A stretch of 64,000 nt of DNA, from the NCBI GenBank assembly GCA_905221195.1, contig CAJNCF010000001.1, forward strand, positions 287,179 to 351,178, written 5' to 3'. Source of the stretch: a bacterium. GTDB taxonomy: Bacteria; Bacillota; Bacilli; Lactobacillales; Streptococcaceae. This document shows, piece after piece, positions 25,941 through 37,321 of this stretch; the stretch's first letter is position 1; every line of letters starts with the position of its first letter. Under the pieces are notes generated by a model. That model did no database searches and was not told where the DNA came from. It worked only from the letters and a program-made list of their open reading frames with translations. A program made the translations under genes and the position numbers.

Positions 25941-28390
25941 TGGAAACGATTGGTAATCGCTATGTTGTGGTTGATTTAGAGGCAACTAGCACAGGTAGTA
26001 AGGCTAAAATTATCCAAGTGGGAATTGTTGTGGTTGAGGATGGGAAAATCATCGATCACTATACGACGGATGTCAATCCCCATGAACCCTTGGATGCTCA
26101 TATCAAAGAACTGACAGGATTGACAGACCAACGTCTGGCGCAAGCACCTGATTTTTCGCAAGTTGCCAGAAAAATCTTTGACTTGGTGGAGGATGGGATT
26201 TTTGTAGCCCATAATGTTCAGTTTGATGCTAATCTCTTGGCGGAAAATTTATTTTTTGAAGGTTATGAGCTAAGAAATCCTCGTGTTGACACGGTTGAAT
26301 TGGCTCAAGTCTTTTTCCCTGAACTGGAAAAATATAGTTTGCCGATATTGTGTCGAGAATTAGGAATTCCTTTAAAACATGCTCACACAGCCCTTTCAGA
26401 TGCCCAAGCTACCGCGGAATTACTCTTATTTTTACGAGAAAAGATGGCTCAGCTTCCTAAAGGTCTTTTGGAACGCTTGCTGGAGATGGCTGACGCTCTC
26501 TTATATGAGTCCTACCTAGTTATTGAAGAAATTTATCGCAGTCAATCTATCCTGAGTTCTCCAGACTTGGTCCAAGTTCAAGGACTGTATTTCAAGAAAA
26601 CTACAGCTCCTCTGAAGCCACGAAAACTATCTCAAGATTTTTCTAAAAATATTTCTCTGTTGAACCTTGAAATGAGGGAGGAGCAAGAATGTTTTGCTAA
26701 AGAGGTCGGTTTGCTATTGAAAGATGAGCCTGTATCATTAATTCAAGCGCCGACAGGAATTGGGAAAACTTATGGTTATCTCTTACCCGCTTTATCTCAA
26801 GTAAGAGAGCGTCAAATTGTTCTTAGTGTTCCGACAAAGATTCTTCAAAATCAAATCATGGAAGAAGAAGGTAAACGTCTTAAAGAGGTGTTCCATACAG
26901 ATATTCATTCTTTAAAGGGACCACAAAATTACCTGAAGTTGGATGCTTTTTATCGTTCCTTGCAGGAAAATGATGAAAATCGCTTATTTAGACGTTTTAA
27001 AATGCAACTCTTGGTCTGGTTGACAGAGACAGAGACTGGGGATTTGGATGAAATCGGCCAACTCTACCGTTACCAACATTTTCTGACAGACCTTCGTCAT
27101 GATGGGAATTTATCATCCAAGAGCTTATTTATGACGGAAGATTTCTGGAAACGAAGTCAAGAAAGGGCACAGGCCTGTAAGCTTTTAGTGACCAATCATG
27201 CCTATCTTGTAACCAGACTTGAAGATAATCCTGAATTTGTCAGCGACCGTTTATTGATTATTGATGAAGTCCAAAAAGTTTTGTTAGCTCTAGAAAATCT
27301 GCTTCAACAGACCTACGATATCCAGTCTATTATTGCTTTAGTTGATAAGGCTTTAGTAGAAGAAGAAAACAGGGTCCAGCAACGAATACTAGAAAGTATT
27401 CGCTTTGAGTGTCTCTACTTGATAGACCAATTTCAGTCTGGAAAATCTCGGAAAAATATCTTGGATTCTCTGGGCAATCTCCACCAGTATTTTTCAGAAT
27501 TAGAGGTAGAAGGCTTTGAGGAATTGGTTCGCTATTTTACGGCTGAAGGTGATTACTGGCTTGAAGCCACTGAAACGAGTCAGAAGAAAATTCAGATTTC
27601 TTCTACAAAATCAGGTCGTATTCTTCTATCTTCTTTAGTGCCTGATTCATGTCAAGTCTTGGGAGTATCGGCCACTCTTGAGATTAGTCAGAGGGTTTCT
27701 TTGGCAGACCTTTTAGGTTACCCTGAAGCCAAATTTGTCAAGATTGAAGCTGGTAAAAAACAGGATCAAGAAGTGGTCTTGGTCAAAGATTTCCCTCTAG
27801 TAACAGAAACCTCCTTAGAAGTTTACGCCAAAGAGGTAGCTGATTTGCTGATGGATGTTCAAGTTTTCCAACAACCGATTTTGGTTCTTTTTACTGCTAA
27901 AGACATGCTTCTAGCAGTATCGGATTTACTTCCAGTTAGCCATCTGGCCCAGTATAAAAATGGGGATGTTCATCAACTGAAGAAACGTTTTGAAAAAGGT
28001 GAACAACAAATCCTGCTTGGTGCAGCAAGCTTCTGGGAGGGAGTCGATTTTTCAAGCCATCCTTTTGTGATTCAAGTTGTACCGAGACTTCCTTTCCAAA
28101 ATCCCCAAGAATCCTTGACGAAAAAGATTAATCAGGAACTAATTCAAGAAGGGAAAAATGCCTTTTATGATTATCAATTGCCAATGGCTATTATTCGTTT
28201 AAAACAGGCTTTGGGAAGAAGCACGAGACGCGAATACCAACATTCCTTAACCCTCATTCTGGATAGGAGAATTGTCGGAAAACGATACGGCAAGCAAATT
28301 GTGACTTCTCTAGCAAAAGAAGCGAGCGTTACAACGATTGCTCAATCTGAAGTTAATGAGGCTATTGATAGATTTTTAAATGAACTTTGA
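25940..28390 (+). CDS. dinG: DinG-type helicase with DnaQ-like exonuclease domain
   Basis: 816 residues. The N-terminal DEDDh exonuclease domain (residues ~5-165) shows VVDLEATST, HNVQFDANLL and HTALSDAQATAELL. The XPD-like superfamily 2 helicase part has Walker A QAPTGIGKTYGYLLPAL, a DEVQ box (LLIIDEVQKVL), and C-terminal motifs GAASFWEGVDF and QALGRSTRREYQ. The iron-sulfur cysteines of E. coli DinG are absent, as in other Gram-positive DinG proteins, which can act mainly as 3'-5' exonucleases. It is separated from rodA by only 36 bases. Confidence 0.94.
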   Translation: METIGNRYVVVDLEATSTGSKAKIIQVGIVVVEDGKIIDHYTTDVNPHEPLDAHIKELTGLTDQRLAQAPDFSQVARKIFDLVEDGIFVAHNVQFDANLLAENLFFEGYELRNPRVDTVELAQVFFPELEKYSLPILCRELGIPLKHAHTALSDAQATAELLLFLREKMAQLPKGLLERLLEMADALLYESYLVIEEIYRSQSILSSPDLVQVQGLYFKKTTAPLKPRKLSQDFSKNISLLNLEMREEQECFAKEVGLLLKDEPVSLIQAPTGIGKTYGYLLPALSQVRERQIVLSVPTKILQNQIMEEEGKRLKEVFHTDIHSLKGPQNYLKLDAFYRSLQENDENRLFRRFKMQLLVWLTETETGDLDEIGQLYRYQHFLTDLRHDGNLSSKSLFMTEDFWKRSQERAQACKLLVTNHAYLVTRLEDNPEFVSDRLLIIDEVQKVLLALENLLQQTYDIQSIIALVDKALVEEENRVQQRILESIRFECLYLIDQFQSGKSRKNILDSLGNLHQYFSELEVEGFEELVRYFTAEGDYWLEATETSQKKIQISSTKSGRILLSSLVPDSCQVLGVSATLEISQRVSLADLLGYPEAKFVKIEAGKKQDQEVVLVKDFPLVTETSLEVYAKEVADLLMDVQVFQQPILVLFTAKDMLLAVSDLLPVSHLAQYKNGDVHQLKKRFEKGEQQILLGAASFWEGVDFSSHPFVIQVVPRLPFQNPQESLTKKINQELIQEGKNAFYDYQLPMAIIRLKQALGRSTRREYQHSLTLILDRRIVGKRYGKQIVTSLAKEASVTTIAQSEVNEAIDRFLNEL

Positions 28391-28426
28391 TAAATAGTAT
28401 AGTATGAAAGTATAAGGTTAGTAAAT

Positions 28427-29650
28427 ATGAAACGTTCTCTCGACTCTAGAGTCGATTATAGTTTGCTCCTGCCAGTATTTTTTCTACTGGTTATTGGCGT
28501 GGTGGCTATTTATATAGCTGTTAGTCATGATTATCCAAACAATATTCTGCCCATTTTAGGGCAGCAGGTCGCCTGGATCGCCTTGGGGCTTATGATTGGT
28601 TTTATCGTCATGCTCTTTAATACAGAATTTCTTTGGAAGGTGACCCCTTTTCTATATATTTTAGGCTTGGGACTCATGGTTCTGCCGATTGTCTTTTATA
28701 ATCCGAGCCTAGTTGCATCCACGGGTGCTAAAAACTGGATTTCAGTAAATGGTGTTACCTTGTTCCAGCCGTCAGAATTTATGAAGATATCCTATATCCT
28801 CATGTTGGCCCGTGTCATTGTCCAGTTTACCAAAAAACATAAGGAATGGAGACGCACGGTTCCGCTGGACTTTTTGTTGATTTTCTGGATGATTCTCTTT
28901 ACCATTCCAGTTTTAGTTCTTTTAGCACTTCAAAGTGACTTGGGGACAGCTTTGGTTTTTGTAGCCATTTTCTCTGGAATCGTTTTATTATCAGGGGTTT
29001 CTTGGAAAATTATTATCCCAGTATTTGTAACAGCTGTAACAGGAATTGCTGGTTTTCTAGCTATTTTTATCAGTAAGGACGGTCGTGCTTTTCTTCATCA
29101 ATTAGGAATGCCGACCTACCAAATCAATCGTATCTTGGCTTGGCTCAATCCCTTTGACTTTGCCCAAACAACCACTTACCAGCAAGCTCAAGGGCAGATT
29201 GCCATTGGCAGTGGTGGCCTATTTGGTCAGGGGTTTAATGCTTCGAATCTGCTTATTCCAGTACGTGAGTCGGATATGATTTTCACGGTTATTGCAGAAG
29301 ATTTTGGCTTTATTGGCTCAGTCCTTGTTATCGCTCTTTACCTCATGCTCATTTACCGTATGTTGAAGATTACTCTCAAATCAAATAACCAGTTCTATAC
29401 CTATATTTCCACAGGTTTGATTATGATGTTGCTCTTCCACATCTTTGAAAATATCGGTGCTGTGACGGGCTTGCTTCCTTTGACTGGGATTCCTCTGCCT
29501 TTCATTTCACAAGGAGGATCGGCTATTATCAGTAATTTGATCGGTGTTGGCTTGCTTTTATCGATGAGTTACCAAACCAATCTAGCTGAAGAGAAGAGCG
29601 GAAAAGTCCCATTCAAGCGGAAAAAGGTTGTATTAAAACGAATCAAATAA
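28427..29650 (+). CDS. rodA: SEDS glycosyltransferase RodA
   Basis: 407 residues with about ten membrane segments of the FtsW/RodA/SpoVE (SEDS) family. Characteristic loops are TGAKNWISVNGVTLFQPSEF, ALQSDLGTALVF, GQIAIGSGGLFGQGF, VRESDMIFTVIAEDFGF and LPLTGIPLPFISQGGSA. The gene order between dinG and the DJ-1 gene matches pneumococcal rodA rather than ftsW. It polymerises peptidoglycan for peripheral growth. The tail is highly basic. Confidence 0.93.
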   Translation: MKRSLDSRVDYSLLLPVFFLLVIGVVAIYIAVSHDYPNNILPILGQQVAWIALGLMIGFIVMLFNTEFLWKVTPFLYILGLGLMVLPIVFYNPSLVASTGAKNWISVNGVTLFQPSEFMKISYILMLARVIVQFTKKHKEWRRTVPLDFLLIFWMILFTIPVLVLLALQSDLGTALVFVAIFSGIVLLSGVSWKIIIPVFVTAVTGIAGFLAIFISKDGRAFLHQLGMPTYQINRILAWLNPFDFAQTTTYQQAQGQIAIGSGGLFGQGFNASNLLIPVRESDMIFTVIAEDFGFIGSVLVIALYLMLIYRMLKITLKSNNQFYTYISTGLIMMLLFHIFENIGAVTGLLPLTGIPLPFISQGGSAIISNLIGVGLLLSMSYQTNLAEEKSGKVPFKRKKVVLKRIK

Positions 29651-29660
29651 GGAGAAAATC

Positions 29661-30215
29661 ATGGTGAAAGTAGCCGTTATGTTAGCTCAGGGCTTTGAAG
29701 AAATTGAAGCTTTGACAGTTGTGGATGTTTTGCGTCGGGCAAATATTGCTTGTGATATGATAGGATTTGAAGAGCAAGTGACGGGTTCACATGCAATCCA
29801 GGTCAGAGCGGATCGTGTCTTTGATGGTGATTTATCAGACTATGACATGATTGTACTTCCTGGTGGAATGCCTGGTTCTGCACATTTGCGTGACAATCAG
29901 GCTTTAATTCAAGAATTACAAAGCTTCGAGCAAGAAGGGAAGAAACTGGCAGCCATTTGTGCGGCACCAATTGCCCTCAATCAAGCAGGAGTATTGAAAA
30001 ACAAGAAGTACACTTGTTATGACGGTGTTCAAGAGCAAATCCTTGATGGGCAATACGTCAAGGAAACAGTAGTGGTAGATGGTCATTTGACAACCAGTCG
30101 GGGCCCTTCAACAGCCCTTGCCTTTGCCTACGAGTTAGTGGATCAATTAGGGGGAGACGCAGAGAGTTTACGAATTGGAATGCTATATCGAGATGTCTTT
30201 GGTAAAAATCAATAA
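29661..30215 (+). CDS. DJ-1/PfpI family protein
   Basis: 184 residues, a DJ-1/ThiJ/PfpI fold. The Glu of the active site lies in QGFEEIEA (residue ~15), and the nucleophilic Cys is in LAAICAAPIALNQAGVL (about residue 104). A deglycase or redox-stress role is known for relatives but not certain here. AAGGAGAAAATC lies upstream. It follows rodA by 10 bases and ends at a terminator, so it is probably the last gene of the dinG-rodA unit. Confidence 0.9.
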   Translation: MVKVAVMLAQGFEEIEALTVVDVLRRANIACDMIGFEEQVTGSHAIQVRADRVFDGDLSDYDMIVLPGGMPGSAHLRDNQALIQELQSFEQEGKKLAAICAAPIALNQAGVLKNKKYTCYDGVQEQILDGQYVKETVVVDGHLTTSRGPSTALAFAYELVDQLGGDAESLRIGMLYRDVFGKNQ

Positions 30216-30241
30216 AACGGGAGTCAACCTCTCGTTTTTTT
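30214..30241 (+). terminator. Terminator after the DJ-1 family gene
   Basis: The stem ACGGGAG/CTCTCGT, loop TCAAC, is followed by a T run. Confidence 0.85.
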
Positions 30242-30285
30242 ACTTGGAAAAATCTAGGAAATCATCGCTTTTTTCATAAAAAAAT

Positions 30286-30300
30286 GGTATAATGAGGGGT

Positions 30301-30301
<1 letters not shown>
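30286..30301 (+). promoter_or_regulatory. Extended -10 promoter giving a nearly leaderless HAD mRNA
   Basis: ATGGTATAAT (TATAAT 30288-30293) is followed by the ATG at 30301. Transcription would begin at about the start codon. An earlier in-frame ATG (30292) overlaps the -10 itself and can be discounted. Confidence 0.6.
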
Positions 30302-32825
<2,524 letters not shown>

Positions 32826-32906
32826 AAAAACGGGAGAAGTAGTTCCCTTGGTCTAAAAAATATGATATAATCATTACGATTGTTTCAAGTAAAAAAGGAG
32901 TTTAAT

Positions 32907-34634
32907 ATGTCTGCTAGACTAGTAATTTATCTAATCATTGCAATCGCAGTTTTATTGATCGTTGCATATGCTATCGCAATCTACGTACGAAAACGCAATG
33001 AAAGTAAATTAGCAATTTTAGAAGAGAAAAAAGAAGAGCTGTATAATCTTCCAGTTAATGATGAGGTTGAAGCTGTAAAAAACATGCACTTGATTGGACA
33101 AAGTCAGGTGACTTTCCGTGAGTGGAATCAAAAATGGGTTGACCTATCTCTTAATTCTTTTGCCGATATTGAAAATAATCTTTTCGAGGCAGAAGGTTAT
33201 AACAACTCATTCCGTTTTTTCAAAGCTAGTCATCAAATTGATCAAATCGAGAGCCAAATTACCTTGATTGAAGAAGATATTGCATCAATTCGCAATGCCT
33301 TGGCAGATTTGGAGAAACAAGAGTCTAAAAATAGTGGACGTGTTCTTCATACCTTGGACTTGTTTGAAGAGTTACAACACCGAGTTGCTGATCATTCTGA
33401 AGAATATGGTAAAGGTTTAGCTGAAATCGAAAAACAATTGGAAAATATCCAATCAGAGTTTTCTCAGTTTGTAACTTTAAACTCTTCTGGTGACCCAGTA
33501 GAAGCTGCTGTGATTTTGGATAATGCTGAAAATCATATCTTGGCTTTGACACATATTGTTGACCGTATACCAGCAGTTGTAACTACATTATCTAAAGAGC
33601 TACCTGATCAGTTAGAAGATTTGGAGAATGGTTACCGTAAGCTTTTAGATGCTAACTATCATTTTGCTGAAACGGATATTGAAGCTCGTTTCCAATTGCT
33701 TCATGAAGCTTTGAAGAAAAATCATGAGAATATTGCGCAATTAGAATTGGATAATGCTGAGTACGAAAATACTCAAATCCAAGAAGAGATTAATGCACTT
33801 TATGATATTTTTACACGAGAAATTGCTGCTCAGAAAGTTGTAGAAGGTTTAGTAGCAACACTTCCTACTTATCTGCAACACATGAAAGATAGCAATGGTG
33901 TTTTAGTGGATGATATTCAACGATTAAGCCAGAATTATCTACTTTCTGAAACAGATGTTAGTCATGTTCGTAGATTGCAAGCTGAGTTAGAGTCTTTAGA
34001 AGAACCTGTATTAGTATTGACTTCTGAACAAGAGGAACATTCTGAGCCATATTCATTACTTGAAGAACGTTTGGAAAACTTACAAGCGACTTTGAAAGAA
34101 ATTGAGGATGAACAAGTTGAACTTAGTCAACGTCTTGCTCAGATTGAAAAAGATGATATTAATGCTCGCCAAAAGGCAAATGTTTATGTCAATCGTCTCC
34201 ATACAATTAAGAGATATATGGAAAAACGCAATCTTCCAGGTATTCCTCAGAATTTCTTACAGTTGTTCTTTACAGCAAGTAACCATACAGAAGAGTTAAT
34301 GGCTGAACTTGAAGAAGCACAGGTCAATATCGAAGTTGTAAATCGCATGCTTGAGATTACAACAAATGATATGGAAGCACTTGAAGATGAAACTTATGAT
34401 ATTGTTCAATATGCAACTTTGACTGAACAATTACTACAGTATTCGAACCGTTACCGCTCATTTGATGAACGAATTCAAGAAGCCTTTAATGAATCATTAG
34501 AAATCTTTGAAAAAGATTTTGATTACCATGCTTCATTTGATAAGATTTCGCAAGCTTTGGAAGTTGCAGAACCTGGTGTAACCAACCGTTTTGTTACTTC
34601 ATATGAGAAAACACGTGAAACGATTCGTTTCTAA
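32907..34634 (+). CDS. ezrA: Septation ring formation regulator EzrA
   Basis: 575 residues, the normal EzrA length. There is one N-terminal membrane helix (about residues 4-24) with a short outside end, then a long cytoplasmic alpha-helical, spectrin-like coiled-coil body. EzrA interacts with FtsZ and coordinates septal and peripheral wall synthesis in streptococci. The ATG at 32907 follows AAAAAAGGAGTTTAAT. A TGATATAAT -10 upstream gives it its own promoter after gyrB. A strong terminator follows. Confidence 0.95.
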   Translation: MSARLVIYLIIAIAVLLIVAYAIAIYVRKRNESKLAILEEKKEELYNLPVNDEVEAVKNMHLIGQSQVTFREWNQKWVDLSLNSFADIENNLFEAEGYNNSFRFFKASHQIDQIESQITLIEEDIASIRNALADLEKQESKNSGRVLHTLDLFEELQHRVADHSEEYGKGLAEIEKQLENIQSEFSQFVTLNSSGDPVEAAVILDNAENHILALTHIVDRIPAVVTTLSKELPDQLEDLENGYRKLLDANYHFAETDIEARFQLLHEALKKNHENIAQLELDNAEYENTQIQEEINALYDIFTREIAAQKVVEGLVATLPTYLQHMKDSNGVLVDDIQRLSQNYLLSETDVSHVRRLQAELESLEEPVLVLTSEQEEHSEPYSLLEERLENLQATLKEIEDEQVELSQRLAQIEKDDINARQKANVYVNRLHTIKRYMEKRNLPGIPQNFLQLFFTASNHTEELMAELEEAQVNIEVVNRMLEITTNDMEALEDETYDIVQYATLTEQLLQYSNRYRSFDERIQEAFNESLEIFEKDFDYHASFDKISQALEVAEPGVTNRFVTSYEKTRETIRF

Positions 34635-34637
34635 AAT

Positions 34638-34686
34638 AATAAAAAAGATTTGGTTTTGTGAGAAGCAGAACCAAATCTTTTTTATT
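34638..34686 (+). terminator. Terminator of ezrA
   Basis: A long stem AAAAAAGATTTGGTTTTG with its complement (CAGAACCAAATCTTTTTT) ends in a T run. Confidence 0.92.
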
Positions 34687-34721
34687 ATTTGTCTATAAAA
34701 TCTTCTATGATAAGATCTCAA

Positions 34722-36150
34722 GATAAAAAGGCTCTATAATATTTGTAGTGGGTAAATCCCCTATAGATATTATGGAGCCTATTTTTGTGTAGAAAAAAAG
34801 TCCCATATGACCTATAATGAAAAGCGACCAAACAACTCATTAGAAAGATTCATATGGAACAATTACATTTTATCACAAAACTACTCGATATCAAAGACCC
34901 AAATATCCAATTTATGGATATCATCAATAGGGATACACACAAGGAAATCATCGCTAAACTGGATTATGAAGCCTCATCTTGCCCTGATTGCGGAAACCAA
35001 ATGAAGAAATATGATTTTCAAAAACCGTCGAAAATTCCTTACCTTGAAACTACTGGTATGCCTACTAGAATCCTCCTTAGAAAGCGTCGTTTCAAGTGCT
35101 ATCACTGCTCTAAAATGATGGTGGCTGAGACTTCTCTCGTCAAGAAAAATCACCAAATTCCTCGTATCATCAACCAAAAAATTGCTCAAAAGTTGATTGA
35201 AAAGACTTCTATGACAGACATTGCTAGCCAGCTTGCCATTTCGACTTCAACTGTCATTCGCAAGCTCAATGACTTTCACTTTAAACACGATTTTTCTCAT
35301 CTTCCAGAGATTATGTCCTGGGACGAGTATGCCTTCACTAAGGGGAAGATGAGTTTCATTGCTCAGGACTTTGATAAGATCAATATCATCACTATTCTTG
35401 AGGGGAGAACACAAGCTGTCATCCGAAATCACTTTCTTAAATATGATAGAGCCGTCCGATGTCGAGTGAAAATCATTACAATGGATATGTTAAGTCCCTA
35501 CTATGCCTTAGCTAAACAGCTTTTTCCATGTGCTAAAATCGTTCTAGATCGTTTTCACATTGTACAACATCTTAACCGTGCTATGAGTCGTGTTCGTGTC
35601 CAAATCATGAATCAATTTGAACGAAAATCTCATGAATATAAGGTCATCAAACGTTACTGGAAGCTCATTCAACAGGATAGTCGTAAACTCAGCCATAAGC
35701 GATTTTATCGCCCTACTTTTCGTATGCACTTGACGAATAAAGAAATTCTAGACAAGCTTTTGAGCTATTCAGAAGACTTGAAACACCACTACAATCTCTA
35801 TCAGCTCTTACTTTTTCACTTCCAGAATAAAGAGTCTGACAAATTCTTCGGACTCATTGAGGACAATCTAAAGAAGATTCATCCTCTTTTTCAGACTGTC
35901 TTTAAAACTTTTCTCAAGGATAAAGAGAATCGTCAACGCTCTTCAATTACCTTATTCTAACGCCAAATTGGAGGCGACTAATAATCTCATTAAACTTATC
36001 AAGCGAAATGCCTTTGGTTTTCGGAACTTTGAAAACTTCAAAAAACGGATTTTCATCGCTCTCAACATCAAAAAAGAAAGGACAAAATGTGTCCTTTCTC
36101 GATCTTAGCTTTTCTTCTACCCACTACAGTTGACAAAGAGCCGATAAAAA
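34722..36150 (+). mobile_element. IS1167-like insertion sequence (ISL3 family) with target duplication
   Basis: The element runs from 34730 to 36142 (1413 bp). The left end GGCTCTATAATATTTGTAGT continues with GGGTA, and the complement of the right end reads GGCTCTTTGTCAACTGTAGT followed by GGGTA, giving imperfect terminal inverted repeats. The 8-bp direct repeat GATAAAAA flanks it at 34722-34729 and 36143-36150, as expected for ISL3 family elements. It carries one transposase gene, which is frameshifted. The insertion lies in the intergenic region after ezrA and disrupts no gene. Confidence 0.95.
34854..36108 (+). pseudogene. Frameshifted ISL3-family (IS1167-type) transposase
   Basis: The first frame (34854-35960) encodes a zinc-finger-like head (CPDCGN and CYHCSKM, about residues 43-85), a helix-turn-helix segment (SMTDIASQLAISTSTVIRKL) and the start of the DDE domain (WDEYAF with Asp157; TMDMLSPYY). 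Near 35926-35937 the frame shifts. The remaining family sequence continues in the +1 frame as ALQLPYSNAKLEATNNLIKL through to the stop at 36106-36108. That tail contains the catalytic Glu (KLEATNN), so the product from the first frame should be inactive. Programmed frameshifting is not typical of this family. Confidence 0.88.
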
Positions 36151-36230
36151 ACTGGAGATGATTAAAAAAGCAAGTGAGAACCTCGTTTTATGCTGTAGGG
36201 TTCAAAAAACTTTTTAATCTCTCCAAAATG

Positions 36231-36530
36231 TTATTTAATTGGAATCGAAATCCCAATTAATTTTTCTGAGTAGAGGGTTTTGATATTGGCCTCATCAATA
36301 GATTCCTTATCAATTTTACGTTTCAAGAAAAATTCTTGAATGGCTTCAATTTCAGTTTCGCGAATAGCGCGGTGTTTGTTTGAGATGAGGATTTCATAGT
36401 GAAGCGGAGCTTGGGTAAAAATAACATCTGTATTCCCTGCAGAATAGACCTCAACAAGGGTTGCATCTGTACTTTCTAGCTGGCTTTTTACAAGTTGCGA
36501 GTGTGAGTTTGTCGTATTGATAAGCTTCAT
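36231..36530 (-). CDS. DUF1827 family protein
   Basis: 99 residues resembling the lactic-acid-bacterial DUF1827 family (MKLINTTNSHSQLVKSQLES at the start, HRAIRETEIEAIQEFFLKRK later). It is small, soluble and of unknown function. AGGAAATATT lies before the start on the minus strand. It sits between IS1167 and a BOX element, downstream of the Nudix gene on the same strand, and may be part of the clpE-side minus-strand cluster. Confidence 0.8.
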   Translation of the reverse strand: MKLINTTNSHSQLVKSQLESTDATLVEVYSAGNTDVIFTQAPLHYEILISNKHRAIRETEIEAIQEFFLKRKIDKESIDEANIKTLYSEKLIGISIPIK

Positions 36531-36589
36531 AATATTTCCTCCGATTTTCTAATTCTATTATAGCACTTTTTAAATAAAGTAGCTTGATT

Positions 36590-36741
36590 TATACTCAATG
36601 AAAATCAAAGAGCAAACTAGGAAGCTAGCCGCAGGTTGCTCAAAACACTGTTTTGAGGTTGTAGATAAGACTGACGAAGTCAGTCACATATATACGGCAA
36701 GGCGAAGCTGACGTGGTTTGAAGAGATTTTCGAAGAGTATT
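36590..36741 (+). repeat. BOX element (boxA-boxB-boxC)
   Basis: BoxA starts TATACTCAATGAAAATCAAA at 36590. A middle boxB-like part contains CTCAAAACACTGTTTTGAG and GACTGACGAAGTCAGTC palindromes, and boxC ends CGAAGAGTAT at 36740. At about 151 bp it is the full A-B-C form. The right end forms the stop codon of the minus-strand Nudix gene, so the element defines that protein's last residues. Confidence 0.92.
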
Positions 36742-37192
36742 AGTCAATCTTATGCTGTTTTTTCCAAGATTGGATGGCCCATTTATGGCTACCACGTTTG
36801 AGGTTTTCAATAGCCTCGTCAATAGGGAACCAGGCAATATGATTAAAGTCTTCTAGTGGTTTTTGTACTTCTTTGAAAGAAGTCGCTTCATAAAGGTAGG
36901 CAGGATTGTAGTAGTAGGTGTCACGGTGACGAGAGTAGAAATATTCGTCAGCTTGTCCGTAATAGGTACCAATTTCAGCTGTGAAACCAAGTTCTTCAAT
37001 CAACTCACGTTTTAGGGCTTCCTGATGGTTTTCACCTGCTTCAATTTCGCCACCTGGTAAGAACCAAGCACCATTAGGTGCTTGAACAAGAACAATTTGT
37101 TTTCGCTCAGCATCAGGGATAACAGCATATACGCCATAACGAGCAACATAGTCTGTATTTGCTTTTTTTTCTCCAAAAGTTGGGTTTGCCAT
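36740..37192 (-). CDS. Nudix hydrolase (MutT-like)
   Basis: 150 residues. The Nudix box is complete: GGEIEAGENHQEALKRELIE followed by ELGF, near residues 50-73. It is preceded by VPDAER-type core strands (YGVYAVIPDAERKQIVLVQA). The start at 37192 (MANPTFGEKK) is taken because GAGGAAAATGCA precedes it; an ATG 63 bases upstream is in frame but has no site. The stop codon lies exactly at the edge of a BOX repeat, which suggests the original 3' end was replaced. The substrate is unknown. Confidence 0.9.
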   Translation of the reverse strand: MANPTFGEKKANTDYVARYGVYAVIPDAERKQIVLVQAPNGAWFLPGGEIEAGENHQEALKRELIEELGFTAEIGTYYGQADEYFYSRHRDTYYYNPAYLYEATSFKEVQKPLEDFNHIAWFPIDEAIENLKRGSHKWAIQSWKKQHKID

Positions 37193-37274
37193 TGCATTTT
37201 CCTCATTATCTAGTATTGTTATTATTATCATAATGGACAAAGGGCAAGCTGTCAAGAATTTATAGTTATTTTAG

Positions 37275-37313
37275 TAAAAAGAAGCAGAAAATTTTCATTT
37301 TCTACTCCTTTTC
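37275..37313 (-). terminator. Terminator of clpE
   Basis: On the minus strand GAGTAGAAAAT pairs imperfectly with ATTTTCTGCTTC and is followed by TTTTT. Confidence 0.7.
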
Positions 37314-37321
37314 TATAGGAT

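Noticed and set aside
34854..36108. Programmed frameshift producing a full IS1167 transposase
   Set aside because: ISL3 transposases are normally one frame, and there is no clear slippery heptamer with a stimulatory structure at the shift point, so mutation is the simpler reading.
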